Assembly: GCA_017435425.1 (NCBI GenBank) | Contig: JAFSFC010000038.1 | Coordinates: 1 to 64,000 of the forward strand | Direction: 5' to 3' | From: Ruminiclostridium sp. | Lineage (GTDB): Bacteria; Bacillota; Clostridia; Oscillospirales; Oscillospiraceae | Length of the DNA stretch: 64,000 nt | In this document: piece by piece, positions 15,937 through 24,547 of the stretch | How positions within the stretch are numbered: the first letter of the stretch is position 1 | Layout of the letters: every line of letters begins with the position of its first letter | The notes under the pieces: model-generated | What the model saw: only the letters and a program-made list of their open reading frames with translations | Database searches by the model: none | What the model was told of the DNA's origin: nothing | Made by a program: the position numbers and the translations under genes

Positions 15937-17187
15937 TTAGCCTAATAAGGTTTTCTTATATTCTTCCACGTCACGGACCTGGCCCACGGCGGACAGGGAT
16001 ACCTTGTCCCAGTCGAAAATCTCTCTTGCCAGGGACATGACGTCCTCCCGGGTGACGGCGTCGTAGGCCGCCAGGATCTCCTCAGCGGACATGATCTTGT
16101 CGGTGAACAGGAGGGACCGGCCGGAGTGGCTCATGCGGCTCTGGGTGGACTCCATGCCCATGACCACGTTGGCCTTGGACTGCTCCCGGGCCCGGGAGAG
16201 CTCCTCAACCGTGGGGCCCTTCTCGGTAAACTCCGTGACCACCCGGCGGATGGTCTCCAGGGCCTGCTGCTCGGTGTCCCGGTTCAGGGCCACGTAGATG
16301 CAGTACACGCCGGTGTCGGCGTGGCCTGCCCCGTAGGAGTAGACGGAATAGCACAGGCCCTGCTTCTCCCGGACCTCCTGGAAGAGGCGGGAGGACACCC
16401 CGCCGCCCAGGATGGCGGAGAGGGTCTGGAGGGCGAAGCGCCGGGGGGAGTGGTAGGTCAGGCCGGGGAAGGCCAGCAGCAGGTGGTTCTGCTCAATGGG
16501 CTTAGGGGTGGACACAAAGCCAGGGGTGTAGACCGCCTGAGGCAGCTGGGCAGGGGTCCCGGCTTCCAGGGTGGAGAACCGGCGGCGGATCTCCGCCAGG
16601 TCTTCCTCCCGGTAGCTGCCGCAGAGGGAGACCACCGTGTTGTCCGCCCGGTAGTGGCGGCGGTGGAAGTCCCGGAGGGAGTCCCCGGTCATGGTCTCCA
16701 GGGTCTCGGGGGTGCCCAGGATGGGCCGGGCCAGGGCACTGTCCCCAAAGACCTGGGCAAAGAGCTTTTCAGCGCACAGGTCATCGGGGGTGTCCTCGTA
16801 CATGTCGATCTCTTCCAGGATGACCCCCCGCTCGGTCTCCACCGCCTTCTGGGTGAAGGAGGAGCAGTAGACCATGTCCCACAGGATGTCCAGGGCCTGG
16901 GGCAGGTGGTCGTCCAGGACCCGGCCGTAGAAACAGGTGCACTCCTTGGTGGTGAAGGCGTTCATCTGGCCGCCGATGGCGTCGGTCTCCCGGGCGATGT
17001 CGGCGGCGGAGCGGTGCTCGGTGCCCTTGAAGAGCATATGCTCAATGAAGTGGGCCGCACCGGATTCCTGAGGGCTCTCCTCCCGGGAGCCGCCCCCCAC
17101 CCAGATGCCCAGGGACACAGACCGGACGGTATCCATTTTCTCTGTTACGATGCGCACCCCGTTGGGAAGGGTTTCGATGTGGACCAT
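15937..17187 (-). CDS. M16 family zinc peptidase (processing-peptidase-like)
   Basis: A 416-residue insulinase/mitochondrial-processing-peptidase type enzyme. The inverted zinc motif HFIEH is at residues 46-50, and the third ligand region is ERGVILEEIDMYED near 120-133. The length equals one complete M16 protein (YmxG/MlpA-like, cytoplasmic in Bacillus). The ATG at 17187 follows AAGGAG; the longer in-frame reading would run through the structured repeat at 17226-17393 and is rejected. It lies downstream of murE-argB on the same strand, separated by that repeat. Confidence 0.9.
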   Translation of the reverse strand: MVHIETLPNGVRIVTEKMDTVRSVSLGIWVGGGSREESPQESGAAHFIEHMLFKGTEHRSAADIARETDAIGGQMNAFTTKECTCFYGRVLDDHLPQALDILWDMVYCSSFTQKAVETERGVILEEIDMYEDTPDDLCAEKLFAQVFGDSALARPILGTPETLETMTGDSLRDFHRRHYRADNTVVSLCGSYREEDLAEIRRRFSTLEAGTPAQLPQAVYTPGFVSTPKPIEQNHLLLAFPGLTYHSPRRFALQTLSAILGGGVSSRLFQEVREKQGLCYSVYSYGAGHADTGVYCIYVALNRDTEQQALETIRRVVTEFTEKGPTVEELSRAREQSKANVVMGMESTQSRMSHSGRSLLFTDKIMSAEEILAAYDAVTREDVMSLAREIFDWDKVSLSAVGQVRDVEEYKKTLLG

Positions 17188-17225
17188 GCAATGTTTCTCC
17201 TTGGTGATAGGGATAAGGTGAAAAA

Positions 17226-17393
17226 CCTCGTAGAGTTTCGCCGTCGCAACGGCGAAATAAGATGCAATATGTTTTCTGGCGCGACATGTGCGTGCCAGAA
17301 AACTCTTCTCGGCCTGCCAGTGTGCCCAAGGGGCGCGCGCAGCAGGCTGCAATCCTTCACTTTCGGAAAAGGCTTGCCTTTTTCGAAAGTCTG
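17226..17393 (+). repeat. Four-stem-loop interspersed element, copy A
   Basis: About 168 bases that fold into four stem-loops in order: 1, TTTCGCCG/CGGCGAAA; 2, GTTTTCTGGC/GCCAGAAAAC with a loop containing GCGACATGTGCGT; 3, a long outer pair around GGCCTGC and GCAGGC with a nested GCCC/GGGC hairpin; 4, ACTTTCG/CGAAAGT. Conserved linkers are CCTCGTAGAG before stem 1, CTTCTC before stem 3 and CAATCC before stem 4. The end of stem 4 lies 1 base from the murE-argB stop codon. It is in plus orientation; copy B faces it on the other side of the same gene. Confidence 0.9.
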
Positions 17394-17394
17394 G

Positions 17395-19758
17395 TTATTT
17401 CTTCTCCATGGTGGTGCCCAGGGACTTCTCCGCAATGGACTCCAGCAGGATGGCGTGGTCCATACGGCCGTCCAGAACGGTGACGGACCCCACGCCGTGC
17501 TCCACGGCATGGATGCAGTTGAGGGTCTTGGGGATCATACCGCCGGCGATGAGGCCGGAATCCATGAGCTCCTTGGCCCGGGCCACATCCATCTTGGCGA
17601 TGCGGGTGGACTGGTTGTGGCTGTCCACCAGGATGCCGTCGGTGTCGGTCAGGAATACCAACTTGTCGGCACCCACTGCCTCGGCCACGGCACGGGCGGC
17701 ATCGTCGGCGTTGCAGTTAAAGGCTCCCCCCTCTTCGCTGCGGGCAATGGGGGAGACCACGGGCAGGTATCCGGCATCCAGGAGGGTGGTCAGCAGGCGG
17801 GGGTCCACCTTGGTGATGGTGCCCACCAGGCCCAGCTTCTCGTCCTTCTGACGGGCGGTGATGAGGCCGCCGTCCCGGCCGGACAGGCCGCAGGCCCGGG
17901 CGCCGATGCGGTCCAGGGCCGCCACGATGGACTTGTTCACCCGGGCGGACAGGGCCATCTCAGCCCCTTCCAGGGCGGCCTGGTCGGTGACCCGGTAACC
18001 GTTTTCAAACTTGGTCTCCACCTGCATCCGCTCCAGCAGGGCGGAGATCTCCTTGCCGCCGCCGTGGACCAGGATCACCCGGACACCCACGGACTGAAGG
18101 GCGGCCACGTCCTCCAGGATGGTGTCGGTGGAGGTGGCATCCAGGGCGGAGCCGCCGTACTTGACCACCATGGTCTTGCCCTCGTACCGGCGCAGCAGGG
18201 GAAGGACCTCCAGCAGGGAGCGGACCTTGCTCATGCCGTCCATGCCGTGCTGGACATCGTACTCGTGGAGGAACTTCTTGGAGTACTCCACGTCGGAGGG
18301 GGTGTCGATGTATTCGATGCCCCGCTTCTGGCGGGTCTCAGCACCCTTGCCGGTGAGGAGGATGACGGTGGGTTCGGTGCAGCCCAGGACGGCCTGGCGG
18401 ATGGCCTCGCCCCGGTCGGGGACGATGGAGTACTCACAGCCCTCCTGCTCCACATATTGTGCAATATTCTTGCAAATATTCTCCACGGGCTCCTCGCCGG
18501 GGTCCTCCTCGGTGAGAATGACCAGGTCGGAGAAGCGGCCGGCAATTTCGCCCAGGTCCTTGCGGCGGTCATAGGCCTTGTAGCCGGGGCAGCCGAAAAT
18601 GGTGATGATCTTCCGGCCGGGGTACTCCTCCTTCACAGACTGGAAGAGGGTCTCGAAGGAGAGCTTGTTGTGGGCGTAGTCCACCAGCACGGAGATCTTC
18701 TCGTCAGAGTTGGTATAGAGCTCCATACGACCGGGGACACGGGCCTTCATGAGGCCGGTGAAGGCGTACTGCTCGGGGATGCCCAGGGCCTCGCAGACCG
18801 CCAGAGCGGCCAGGGCGTTCTGGACGTTGAACAGGCCGGGCATGGTCAGGCAGAACTCCCGGTTGTAGCGGGGAGTCTTCACCCGGAAGACGATATCCCC
18901 GCCCTTTTTCCGGACCTGATAGCCGAAGATGGTGGCGGAGGGGTCCTTCTGGGAGAAGGTGATCTTCCGGGGGCAGACCCCGGCGGCCTCCAGGACCCGG
19001 TCCACGTGGTCGGTGTCCAGGTTCACGCAGGCGGCGGCTGCCTGGGAGAAGATCCGCAGCTTGGAGTTGAAATAGTCCTCAAAGTCGGGGTGTTCGATGG
19101 GGGAGATGTGGTCGCTGCCGATGTTCAGGAAGACAGCGGCGGCAAACTCCACATTCTTGACACGGTCATACTTCAGGGCCTGGCTGGAGACCTCCATGGT
19201 CAGGTAGCGCATGTCGGTGGACACGCCGTTGGCAAAGTGGCGCTCCAGGTCCAGGGGCTCGGGCGTGGTCAGGTGGGACTCAAACTTCTCCACGCCGTCG
19301 TAGGTCTCAATGCCGCCCACCACGCCGCTGGGCTTCTGCTTCTTGGCGGCCAGGTACTCGTCAAAGATATACTTCAGGTAGTAGGTGGTGGAGGACTTGC
19401 CCTTGGTTCCGGTGATGCCCACCACGCTCAGCTTGCCCGAGGGGTGATTGTAGTAGAAGTCGGCCAGGATGGCCATGGTCAGGCGGACGTCACTGACCTG
19501 GAGGCAGGGGAGGTCCACATCCTCATAGGGGGTTTCTGCGATGTAGGCAAAGGCCCCCTTCTCCTTGGCGGACTGGAGGAACTCGGCCTTGAAGTGGGCG
19601 CCCTTGCAGATGAACAGGGTGCCGGGCTCTACCTGGCGGGAGTCACAGCTGACCAGGGCCACCTCCCGGGTCAGGGGCGCGCCCTTGGCCTGGATGAGCA
19701 GGTTCTCTCTCTGTAACAGCTGGATGTAATCCCCCAGGGGGTAAAGGGTCAGGTTCAT
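17395..19758 (-). CDS. MurE-like Mur ligase fused to acetylglutamate kinase (ArgB)
   Basis: One open frame of 787 residues joins two enzymes. Residues 1 to about 505 are a MurE-type ligase adding the third stem-peptide amino acid to UDP-MurNAc-dipeptide: GTKGKSSTT (P-loop), TTPEPLDL, EVSSQ and DYAHN are present. Where diaminopimelate-adding MurE proteins have DNPR, this one has EDPG, so a lysine-type substrate is more likely. Residues 511-787 are a complete amino-acid kinase of the ArgB type: KYGGSAL, VHGGGKEIS, GLSGRDGG, NADDAA, TDTDG and GGMIPK, with the short N-terminal helix of arginine-sensitive enzymes. No binding site precedes the internal Met codons at the junction. The ATG at 19758 has AAAGG 8 bases upstream. 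It may be co-expressed with the racemase and D-Asp-ligase genes. Confidence 0.85.
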   Translation of the reverse strand: MNLTLYPLGDYIQLLQRENLLIQAKGAPLTREVALVSCDSRQVEPGTLFICKGAHFKAEFLQSAKEKGAFAYIAETPYEDVDLPCLQVSDVRLTMAILADFYYNHPSGKLSVVGITGTKGKSSTTYYLKYIFDEYLAAKKQKPSGVVGGIETYDGVEKFESHLTTPEPLDLERHFANGVSTDMRYLTMEVSSQALKYDRVKNVEFAAAVFLNIGSDHISPIEHPDFEDYFNSKLRIFSQAAAACVNLDTDHVDRVLEAAGVCPRKITFSQKDPSATIFGYQVRKKGGDIVFRVKTPRYNREFCLTMPGLFNVQNALAALAVCEALGIPEQYAFTGLMKARVPGRMELYTNSDEKISVLVDYAHNKLSFETLFQSVKEEYPGRKIITIFGCPGYKAYDRRKDLGEIAGRFSDLVILTEEDPGEEPVENICKNIAQYVEQEGCEYSIVPDRGEAIRQAVLGCTEPTVILLTGKGAETRQKRGIEYIDTPSDVEYSKKFLHEYDVQHGMDGMSKVRSLLEVLPLLRRYEGKTMVVKYGGSALDATSTDTILEDVAALQSVGVRVILVHGGGKEISALLERMQVETKFENGYRVTDQAALEGAEMALSARVNKSIVAALDRIGARACGLSGRDGGLITARQKDEKLGLVGTITKVDPRLLTTLLDAGYLPVVSPIARSEEGGAFNCNADDAARAVAEAVGADKLVFLTDTDGILVDSHNQSTRIAKMDVARAKELMDSGLIAGGMIPKTLNCIHAVEHGVGSVTVLDGRMDHAILLESIAEKSLGTTMEKK

Positions 19759-19773
19759 AGTGAATTCCTTTCT

Positions 19774-19941
19774 AAGCTTGTCGAAAAAGGCGAAGCCTTT
19801 TCCGACAATGGGGATTGCGGCCTTCTGCGCGCGCCCGATGGGCACACTGGCAGGCCGAGAAGTGTTTTCTGGCACGCACATGTCGCGCCAGAAAACCTAT
19901 TTGACTTTATTTTGCCACTGCGGTGGCAAAACTCTACGAGG
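19774..19941 (-). repeat. Four-stem-loop interspersed element, copy B
   Basis: Minus-orientation copy very similar to copy A in its linkers and stem 2, but with changed arms elsewhere that still pair: stem 1 TTTTGCCA/TGGCAAAA and stem 4 TTGTCG/CGACAA. It lies in the leader of murE-argB, with stem 4 toward the gene. Copies A and B thus bracket the fusion gene as inverted repeats. Confidence 0.88.
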
Positions 19942-19969
19942 TTTTTGACAGTCTGTTTCTGTCTGCGCA

Positions 19970-20006
19970 TTTCACCGCTTCAGCGGTGAAACCAGATGAA
20001 ATCATT
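19970..20006 (+). repeat. Possible fragment of the four-stem element
   Basis: A hairpin TTCACCGCT/AGCGGTGAA followed by GATGAAATCATT resembles stem 1 and the following linker of copy C (GTGAAATCATT). Only this first third is present. It lies just past the racemase stop. Confidence 0.4.
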
Positions 20007-20008
20007 CG

Positions 20009-20719
20009 TCAGATATTTCGAAGTTTTTTGCCGCAGTGGAGGATGGCCTGTTCGGCCAGGACCTCCATGGCGTCGATATAGTAAGGGGGCAGGCTGTGGA
20101 GGTTCCGGTAGACCGACAGCTCGGTGCAGCCCAGGATGGCGCAGTCGCAGCCGGCCTGGCGCAGGAAGTCATCGATCTCGGCAAACTTCTCCCGGGAGCC
20201 GGTCTCACCCCGCTTGATCTCATCGTAGATGATGGACATGACCGTCTTCTGGATGTGCTCCGGGGGCACCACGGCGGTGAGGCCGGCGGCCTCCAGCTCC
20301 TTCTGGTAGATCCCCGTCCGGATGGTACCGTCGGTGGCCAGGATGCCCACGGTCTTCTTCCCTGCCGCCTGGATGGCCTTTACGGTCTCTCTGGGCATAT
20401 GGATGAGAGGGATGGACAGCTCTGCCTGGATCCGGTCGGCAAAGAAGTGGGAGGTGTTGCAGGGGACGGCCAGAACGGTGCAGCCCGCCCGCTCCAGGAG
20501 CTGGGCGTCGGCCAGCAGGTGCTGGAAAACCTCCTCCTGACGGCCCCCTAAGATACCGGCGGTGCGGTCGGGGATCTTGGCGTCGCTCCAGATGAGGACC
20601 TGCAGGTGCTCCTGGTCGGTCTCGGCCTGGGTGCGGTCGATGATCCGCTGATAAAAGGTGTTGGTGGCCTGGGGACCCATGCCGCCCAGAACACCCAGGA
20701 TGCCTTCTTTGTTGTTCAT
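20009..20719 (-). CDS. Aspartate/glutamate racemase family protein
   Basis: A 236-residue PLP-independent racemase. It has GVLGGMGPQAT near the N-terminus and both catalytic cysteines in their usual frames, VPCNTS (about residue 80) and GCTELS (about 190). The subfamily with GGMGP is aspartate-racemase-like, so D-aspartate is the expected product. AAAGGAG precedes the ATG at 20719. It starts 41 bases after the D-Asp-ligase-like gene and would supply its substrate, as in the aslfm-racfm pair of Enterococcus faecium (established), which is the comparison I rely on. Confidence 0.87.
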   Translation of the reverse strand: MNNKEGILGVLGGMGPQATNTFYQRIIDRTQAETDQEHLQVLIWSDAKIPDRTAGILGGRQEEVFQHLLADAQLLERAGCTVLAVPCNTSHFFADRIQAELSIPLIHMPRETVKAIQAAGKKTVGILATDGTIRTGIYQKELEAAGLTAVVPPEHIQKTVMSIIYDEIKRGETGSREKFAEIDDFLRQAGCDCAILGCTELSVYRNLHSLPPYYIDAMEVLAEQAILHCGKKLRNI

Positions 20720-20759
20720 AGGGGCTCCTTTCTGCGAATGCCTCGCCGGGTTCAAAATG

Positions 20760-21968
20760 TCAATTTTTCTTTTCGTAATACTGCTTGAACTTCTTAAAAT
20801 GGCCCAGCAGGTTCTTCTTCATGCGCAGGGTGCGGCCGAAGGCCTTGTCCTTGTCGTAGAACAGGGGGGTGACCTCCCTGCCCTCCCGGATGCGGGCCTT
20901 CATCTCGGCATGGTAGTCGGAGACGATGAAGTCGTAGGCCACCTTCCGGGGGACCACCCGCCACAGGCTGGGGTTGTCCGCCAGAACGAAGGGCAGGTCC
21001 TTGCCCTCCACCCGGTCCTCCACCAGGAGCTTGGCAATGTTGTACCCGGCGCCGGTGACGTAGTAATTGCTGCGGCCCTGGCGGCAGTTGATCTCAAAGA
21101 ACTTGTACTTGCCGTCCCGGGTGTCGTACTTGATGTCGAAGTTGGAGAAGCCCACATAGTGCATCTCCTCCAGGAAGGCCTTGACCTTCTCGCAAATTTC
21201 CCGGTTCACCTCAGTGAGGATGACGGCATGGTTGCCGATGCCGTGGGGGGTGTGCTCCTCCAGGAGCACGTGGCCCAGGCACATGAGCTTCACCTGGGCG
21301 TTCCGGTCGGAGTAGCAGGTGAGGACCCGCATGTTGCTGTCGTCGCCGGGGACGAAGTCCTGGATGATCATGGTGTCGGGATAGCCGGCGGCGTAGACCT
21401 TGTCCAGGACCTCCTCCAGGTTCTTCCGGTCGGGGCAGGTGAAGACCTTTTCGTTGCCCTCAAAGGGGTGCTCCCAGTAGGCCACGCCGTTGGAGGGCTT
21501 GCAGATGTAGGGGGCCTGGAAGGGGAGCTCGAAGTCGTGGCCCATCTCCTTGCGGTAGACGAAGGTGCCGGGGTGGTCGATGCCGAACTGGTCGCAGAGC
21601 TCATAGAAGTATTCCTTGTTGTTGAGCTTGCCGATGGTGTCGCCGGCAATGTAGGGGGCGATGCAGTTGGCGGGGAAGGACTCCTTGTTCTCGGCAGCCA
21701 GCTTCACATAGCTGTCGCCGCAGCCCATGACCAGAACGGTCTTGTCCGCAAACTCAGCGGCCACGTCGGCCACGTTCTTGCGGAAGGTCTCGGGGTCCTC
21801 GTTCTTGGGGCAGACCCGGTAGTCGATGATATCGGAGCCGTAAGCCGGGCCGGAGGCAAACTTGCCAAAGCAGACCGACTTGACCCCGTAGGCCTCGTGG
21901 AAGGCACGGGCCACGCTGTAGACGTTGATGTCCCCGCCGAAGAGCAGGGGCTGGAAATTGTGTTCCAT
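20760..21968 (-). CDS. ATP-grasp ligase resembling D-aspartate ligase (Aslfm)
   Basis: A 402-residue ATP-grasp enzyme. From memory it closely follows the E. faecium D-aspartate ligase that attaches D-Asp to the lysine of the peptidoglycan stem: the N-terminal GDINVYSVARAFHEAYG block, IIQDFVPGDDSNMRVL and MCLGHVLLEEHTP in the ATP-grasp core, and FFEINCRQGRSNYYV with the metal-binding Glu and Asn. ATP gives an acyl-phosphate of the D-Asp side-chain carboxylate. It is the first gene before the racemase, and the MurE-ArgB gene follows, so the three genes probably make a D-Asp-bearing wall precursor. AAAGAAG is a weak ribosome site. Confidence 0.82.
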   Translation of the reverse strand: MEHNFQPLLFGGDINVYSVARAFHEAYGVKSVCFGKFASGPAYGSDIIDYRVCPKNEDPETFRKNVADVAAEFADKTVLVMGCGDSYVKLAAENKESFPANCIAPYIAGDTIGKLNNKEYFYELCDQFGIDHPGTFVYRKEMGHDFELPFQAPYICKPSNGVAYWEHPFEGNEKVFTCPDRKNLEEVLDKVYAAGYPDTMIIQDFVPGDDSNMRVLTCYSDRNAQVKLMCLGHVLLEEHTPHGIGNHAVILTEVNREICEKVKAFLEEMHYVGFSNFDIKYDTRDGKYKFFEINCRQGRSNYYVTGAGYNIAKLLVEDRVEGKDLPFVLADNPSLWRVVPRKVAYDFIVSDYHAEMKARIREGREVTPLFYDKDKAFGRTLRMKKNLLGHFKKFKQYYEKKN

Positions 21969-22004
21969 GGTTCTCGCTTCTTTCTATGGTTTGGCGGGCA
22001 CGGC

Positions 22005-22034
22005 AAGGAGCCGTCCAGAGAGGCCCGGCTCCTT
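22005..22034 (-). other. Leader hairpin before the ATP-grasp gene
   Basis: AAGGAGCCG pairs with CGGCTCCTT across 12 bases, in the leader of the D-Asp-ligase-like gene. There is no T-run, so it is probably not a terminator; it could be a transcript-stability or control hairpin. Confidence 0.4.
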
Positions 22035-22071
22035 TATGTTCCCGTTTTTGTTGTTTTATTATTCTCTTCTA

Positions 22072-22247
22072 AGCCTCGCAGAGTTTCGCCGCTTTGGCGG
22101 CGAAAAACAGTGAAATCATTTTTTCCCGCGGCATGTACGTGGGAAAAAATACTTCTCACGGAGGGAACGTGCGGCCCTTGGGCCGTGCGCTGAGCGGAGT
22201 GCAGATCTCACATTTGGGAGCCCAGCACAGCGGGTCCCAAATGTCCG
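22072..22247 (+). repeat. Four-stem-loop interspersed element, copy C
   Basis: Plus-orientation copy with stem 1 TTTCGCCGC/GCGGCGAAA and stem 2 TTTTTTCCC/GGGAAAAAA around GCGGCATGTACGT. Stem 3 has a changed nested hairpin (GCGGCCC/GGGCCGT), and stem 4 is ACATTTGGGA/TCCCAAATGT. It ends 1 base from the rel stop codon. Confidence 0.85.
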
Positions 22248-22248
22248 G

Positions 22249-24483
22249 TTAGCCAGATACTCTAGCCACCTGGTACACCCCGCTCACCTGGCTGAGCTTG
22301 TTGATGACCGTGGTGATCTCACCCTGGGTGCGGACCTCCAGCACCAGGTTGAACTTGGCGTAGCCGTCGGGCAGGACGTTGGCGGTGAAGGACAGCAGGG
22401 GCATCTTGGTGGAGGCCAGAGCGGTGGTCACGTCCAGGGCCAGGTTCACACGGTCCTTGGCGATGATCTCCAGGGAGGTCTTGTAGGTGTTGAGACTGTT
22501 CACGTCCCAGCTGACCTTGATCCAGCGGTCCTTTTCGGCCTCCCGCTTCATGCCATTCATGGCGTTGGGGCAGTCGGCCCGGTGGACGGACACGCCGAAA
22601 CCCCGGGTGATGAAGCCCACGATGTCGTCGCCGGGAACGGGGGTGCAGCACTTGGCAAACTTCACCATGCACTCGGTCATGTCGGAGACGATGACGCCGG
22701 AGACCGACTTCTTGTGGTTGCCCTGGCGGGCAATGCCGGAGTCCACAGTGGCACGGCTGGCCTGGGCGGCCTGCTCCCGCTCGGCCTTTTCGGCGGCCAG
22801 ACGCTCGGCCTGCTGGCGGTCTTGGTGGACCACCTCTTCACGGGCACGGTTGGCGCACTTCTGGGCGGAGGCACCGCCGTAACCGATGGCGGCGTACATC
22901 TCCTCCAGGGAGTTGAAGCGGATCTTCTCCAGCACGTGGGGGAGCATCTCCTCGGTAGAGATCATGGCGATGGTGAGGCCCACCCGCTTGAGCTCGCTCT
23001 CAAACATGGCACGTCCCTGGGCCACGTTCTCCTCCCGCTTCTCCCGCTTGAACCACTGGCGGATCTTGGAGCGGGCCTGGTTGCTCTTGGCCAGCTTCAT
23101 CCAGTCCCGGCTGGGGCCCTTGGCGTTCTTGGAGGTGATGACCTCCACGATCTCACCGGATTTGAGCTGATAGTCAAAGCCCACGATGCGGCCGTTGACC
23201 TTGGCGCCGGTCATGGCGTTGCCAACACCGGAGTGGATGGCGTAGGCAAAGTCGATGGGGGTGGCACCGGCAGGAAGGGTGATGACGTCGGCGTTGGGGG
23301 TAAAGACGAAGACCTCGTCGGCGAAGAGGTCCACCTTCAGGGTGCGGATATACTCTTCGGCGTCGGTGTCCTGCTGGTTTTCCAGAAGGCGGCGGACCCA
23401 GGCGAAGGTCTCCTCGGTGCCCAGCTGCTTCTGGCTCATGCCCTGCTTGTACTTCCAGTGGGCGGCCACGCCGTACTCGGCCATGTGGTGCATGTCCCAG
23501 GTGCGGATCTGGACCTCGAAGGGGATGCCCTCGGTGCCGATGACCGTGGTGTGGAGGGACTGGTACATGTTGGGCTTGGGGGTGCCGATATAGTCCTTGA
23601 AGCGGCCCAGAACGGCCTTGTACATGTCGTGGATGCAGCCCAGCACGCTGTAGCAGGTGGGGATGTCGTCCACGATGACCCGGAAGGCGTAGAGATCGAA
23701 GATCTCGCTGAGGGTCTTGTTCTGGGAATACATCTTGCGGTAGATGGAATAGATATGCTTCACCCGGCCGTAAACGGTGGCAGAGATGCCCTCTCTGGCC
23801 AGGCGGGATTCGATCTCGGTCTGGATGGCGGACATGAAGGCGGCGTGCTTTTCCGCCTGGCTCTCCAGCTCCTGGTCGATCTCTTTGTAGCCCACGGGGT
23901 CCAGGAACTTCAGGGAGCGGTCCTCCATCTCCCACTTCATCCGCTGCATACCCAGGCGGTGGGCGATGGGGGCGTAGACCTCCAGGGTCTCCAGGGATTT
24001 CTCCCGCTGCTTCCGCTCGGACTGGAACTCCATGGTGCGGATGTTGTGGACACGGTCGCAGATCTTGATGAGCATAACGCGGACGTCCTTGGCCATGGCC
24101 ATGAGCATCTTGCGCAGGTTCTCCATCTGCTTTTCCTCGATGGAGGTGTACTTCACCTTGTCCAGCTTGGTGACGCCCTCCACCAGGTCGGCGACGGCAG
24201 GGGAAAAGCGCTTGGCCACGTCCTCATAGGTGGCGTCGGTGTCCTCGATGGTGTCGTGGAGCAGGGCGGCCATGACGGATTCCGCGTCCAGACCCAGCTC
24301 GCCCACCAGGTGGGCTACCTCCAGGGGATGGGTGATATAGGGGGATCCATCCTTGCGGAGCTGCCCGCCGTGGTAGTTTTTGGCGTAGTGGTAGGCCTCC
24401 CGGACTTTCACCAGGTCAGCCTCCTCCATACCCTTCAGTTTTTCTTCCAGCTCTCGGAATCGGATGTCCAATTTGTCTTCCAT
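22249..24483 (-). CDS. rel: Bifunctional (p)ppGpp synthetase/hydrolase (Rel)
   Basis: A 744-residue stringent-response enzyme making and degrading (p)ppGpp. Order of domains: HD hydrolase (HPLEVAHLV, then ALLHDTIEDT, about 50-90), synthetase (RVIVDDIPTCY and GTPKPNMYQSLHTTV, about 245-345), TGS (TLPAGATPIDFAYAIHSG, about 405-425) and a C-terminal ACT domain. An intact HD motif points to a Rel/SpoT-type bifunctional enzyme, not RelA. The ATG at 24483 has AAAGGGG upstream; longer in-frame starts overlap recJ. The next gene upstream is recJ, a common Firmicutes order. Confidence 0.92.
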   Translation of the reverse strand: MEDKLDIRFRELEEKLKGMEEADLVKVREAYHYAKNYHGGQLRKDGSPYITHPLEVAHLVGELGLDAESVMAALLHDTIEDTDATYEDVAKRFSPAVADLVEGVTKLDKVKYTSIEEKQMENLRKMLMAMAKDVRVMLIKICDRVHNIRTMEFQSERKQREKSLETLEVYAPIAHRLGMQRMKWEMEDRSLKFLDPVGYKEIDQELESQAEKHAAFMSAIQTEIESRLAREGISATVYGRVKHIYSIYRKMYSQNKTLSEIFDLYAFRVIVDDIPTCYSVLGCIHDMYKAVLGRFKDYIGTPKPNMYQSLHTTVIGTEGIPFEVQIRTWDMHHMAEYGVAAHWKYKQGMSQKQLGTEETFAWVRRLLENQQDTDAEEYIRTLKVDLFADEVFVFTPNADVITLPAGATPIDFAYAIHSGVGNAMTGAKVNGRIVGFDYQLKSGEIVEVITSKNAKGPSRDWMKLAKSNQARSKIRQWFKREKREENVAQGRAMFESELKRVGLTIAMISTEEMLPHVLEKIRFNSLEEMYAAIGYGGASAQKCANRAREEVVHQDRQQAERLAAEKAEREQAAQASRATVDSGIARQGNHKKSVSGVIVSDMTECMVKFAKCCTPVPGDDIVGFITRGFGVSVHRADCPNAMNGMKREAEKDRWIKVSWDVNSLNTYKTSLEIIAKDRVNLALDVTTALASTKMPLLSFTANVLPDGYAKFNLVLEVRTQGEITTVINKLSQVSGVYQVARVSG

Positions 24484-24547
24484 AGCGGTTCCCCTTTCCC
24501 TCTGGTATTTCCCCGCTCCGGCGGGGATCCTATTCTCAAATCTCTCT

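Noticed and set aside
18225-18260. Separate argB start at the internal Met codons
   Set aside because: Two in-frame ATG codons lie at the junction but no ribosome binding site precedes them, and the frame is unbroken, so a fusion is the simpler reading.
16126-19716. 1,196-codon open frame on the plus strand
   Set aside because: It lies opposite the M16 and murE-argB genes, is rich in Gly, Leu, His and Val as expected from antisense GC-rich codons, and has no ribosome site or family match. Similar long shadows at 39234-41981, 42962-44974 and 28752-30695 are rejected for the same reason.
22005-22034. Riboswitch in the ATP-grasp leader
   Set aside because: Only one simple hairpin is visible; no known riboswitch core.
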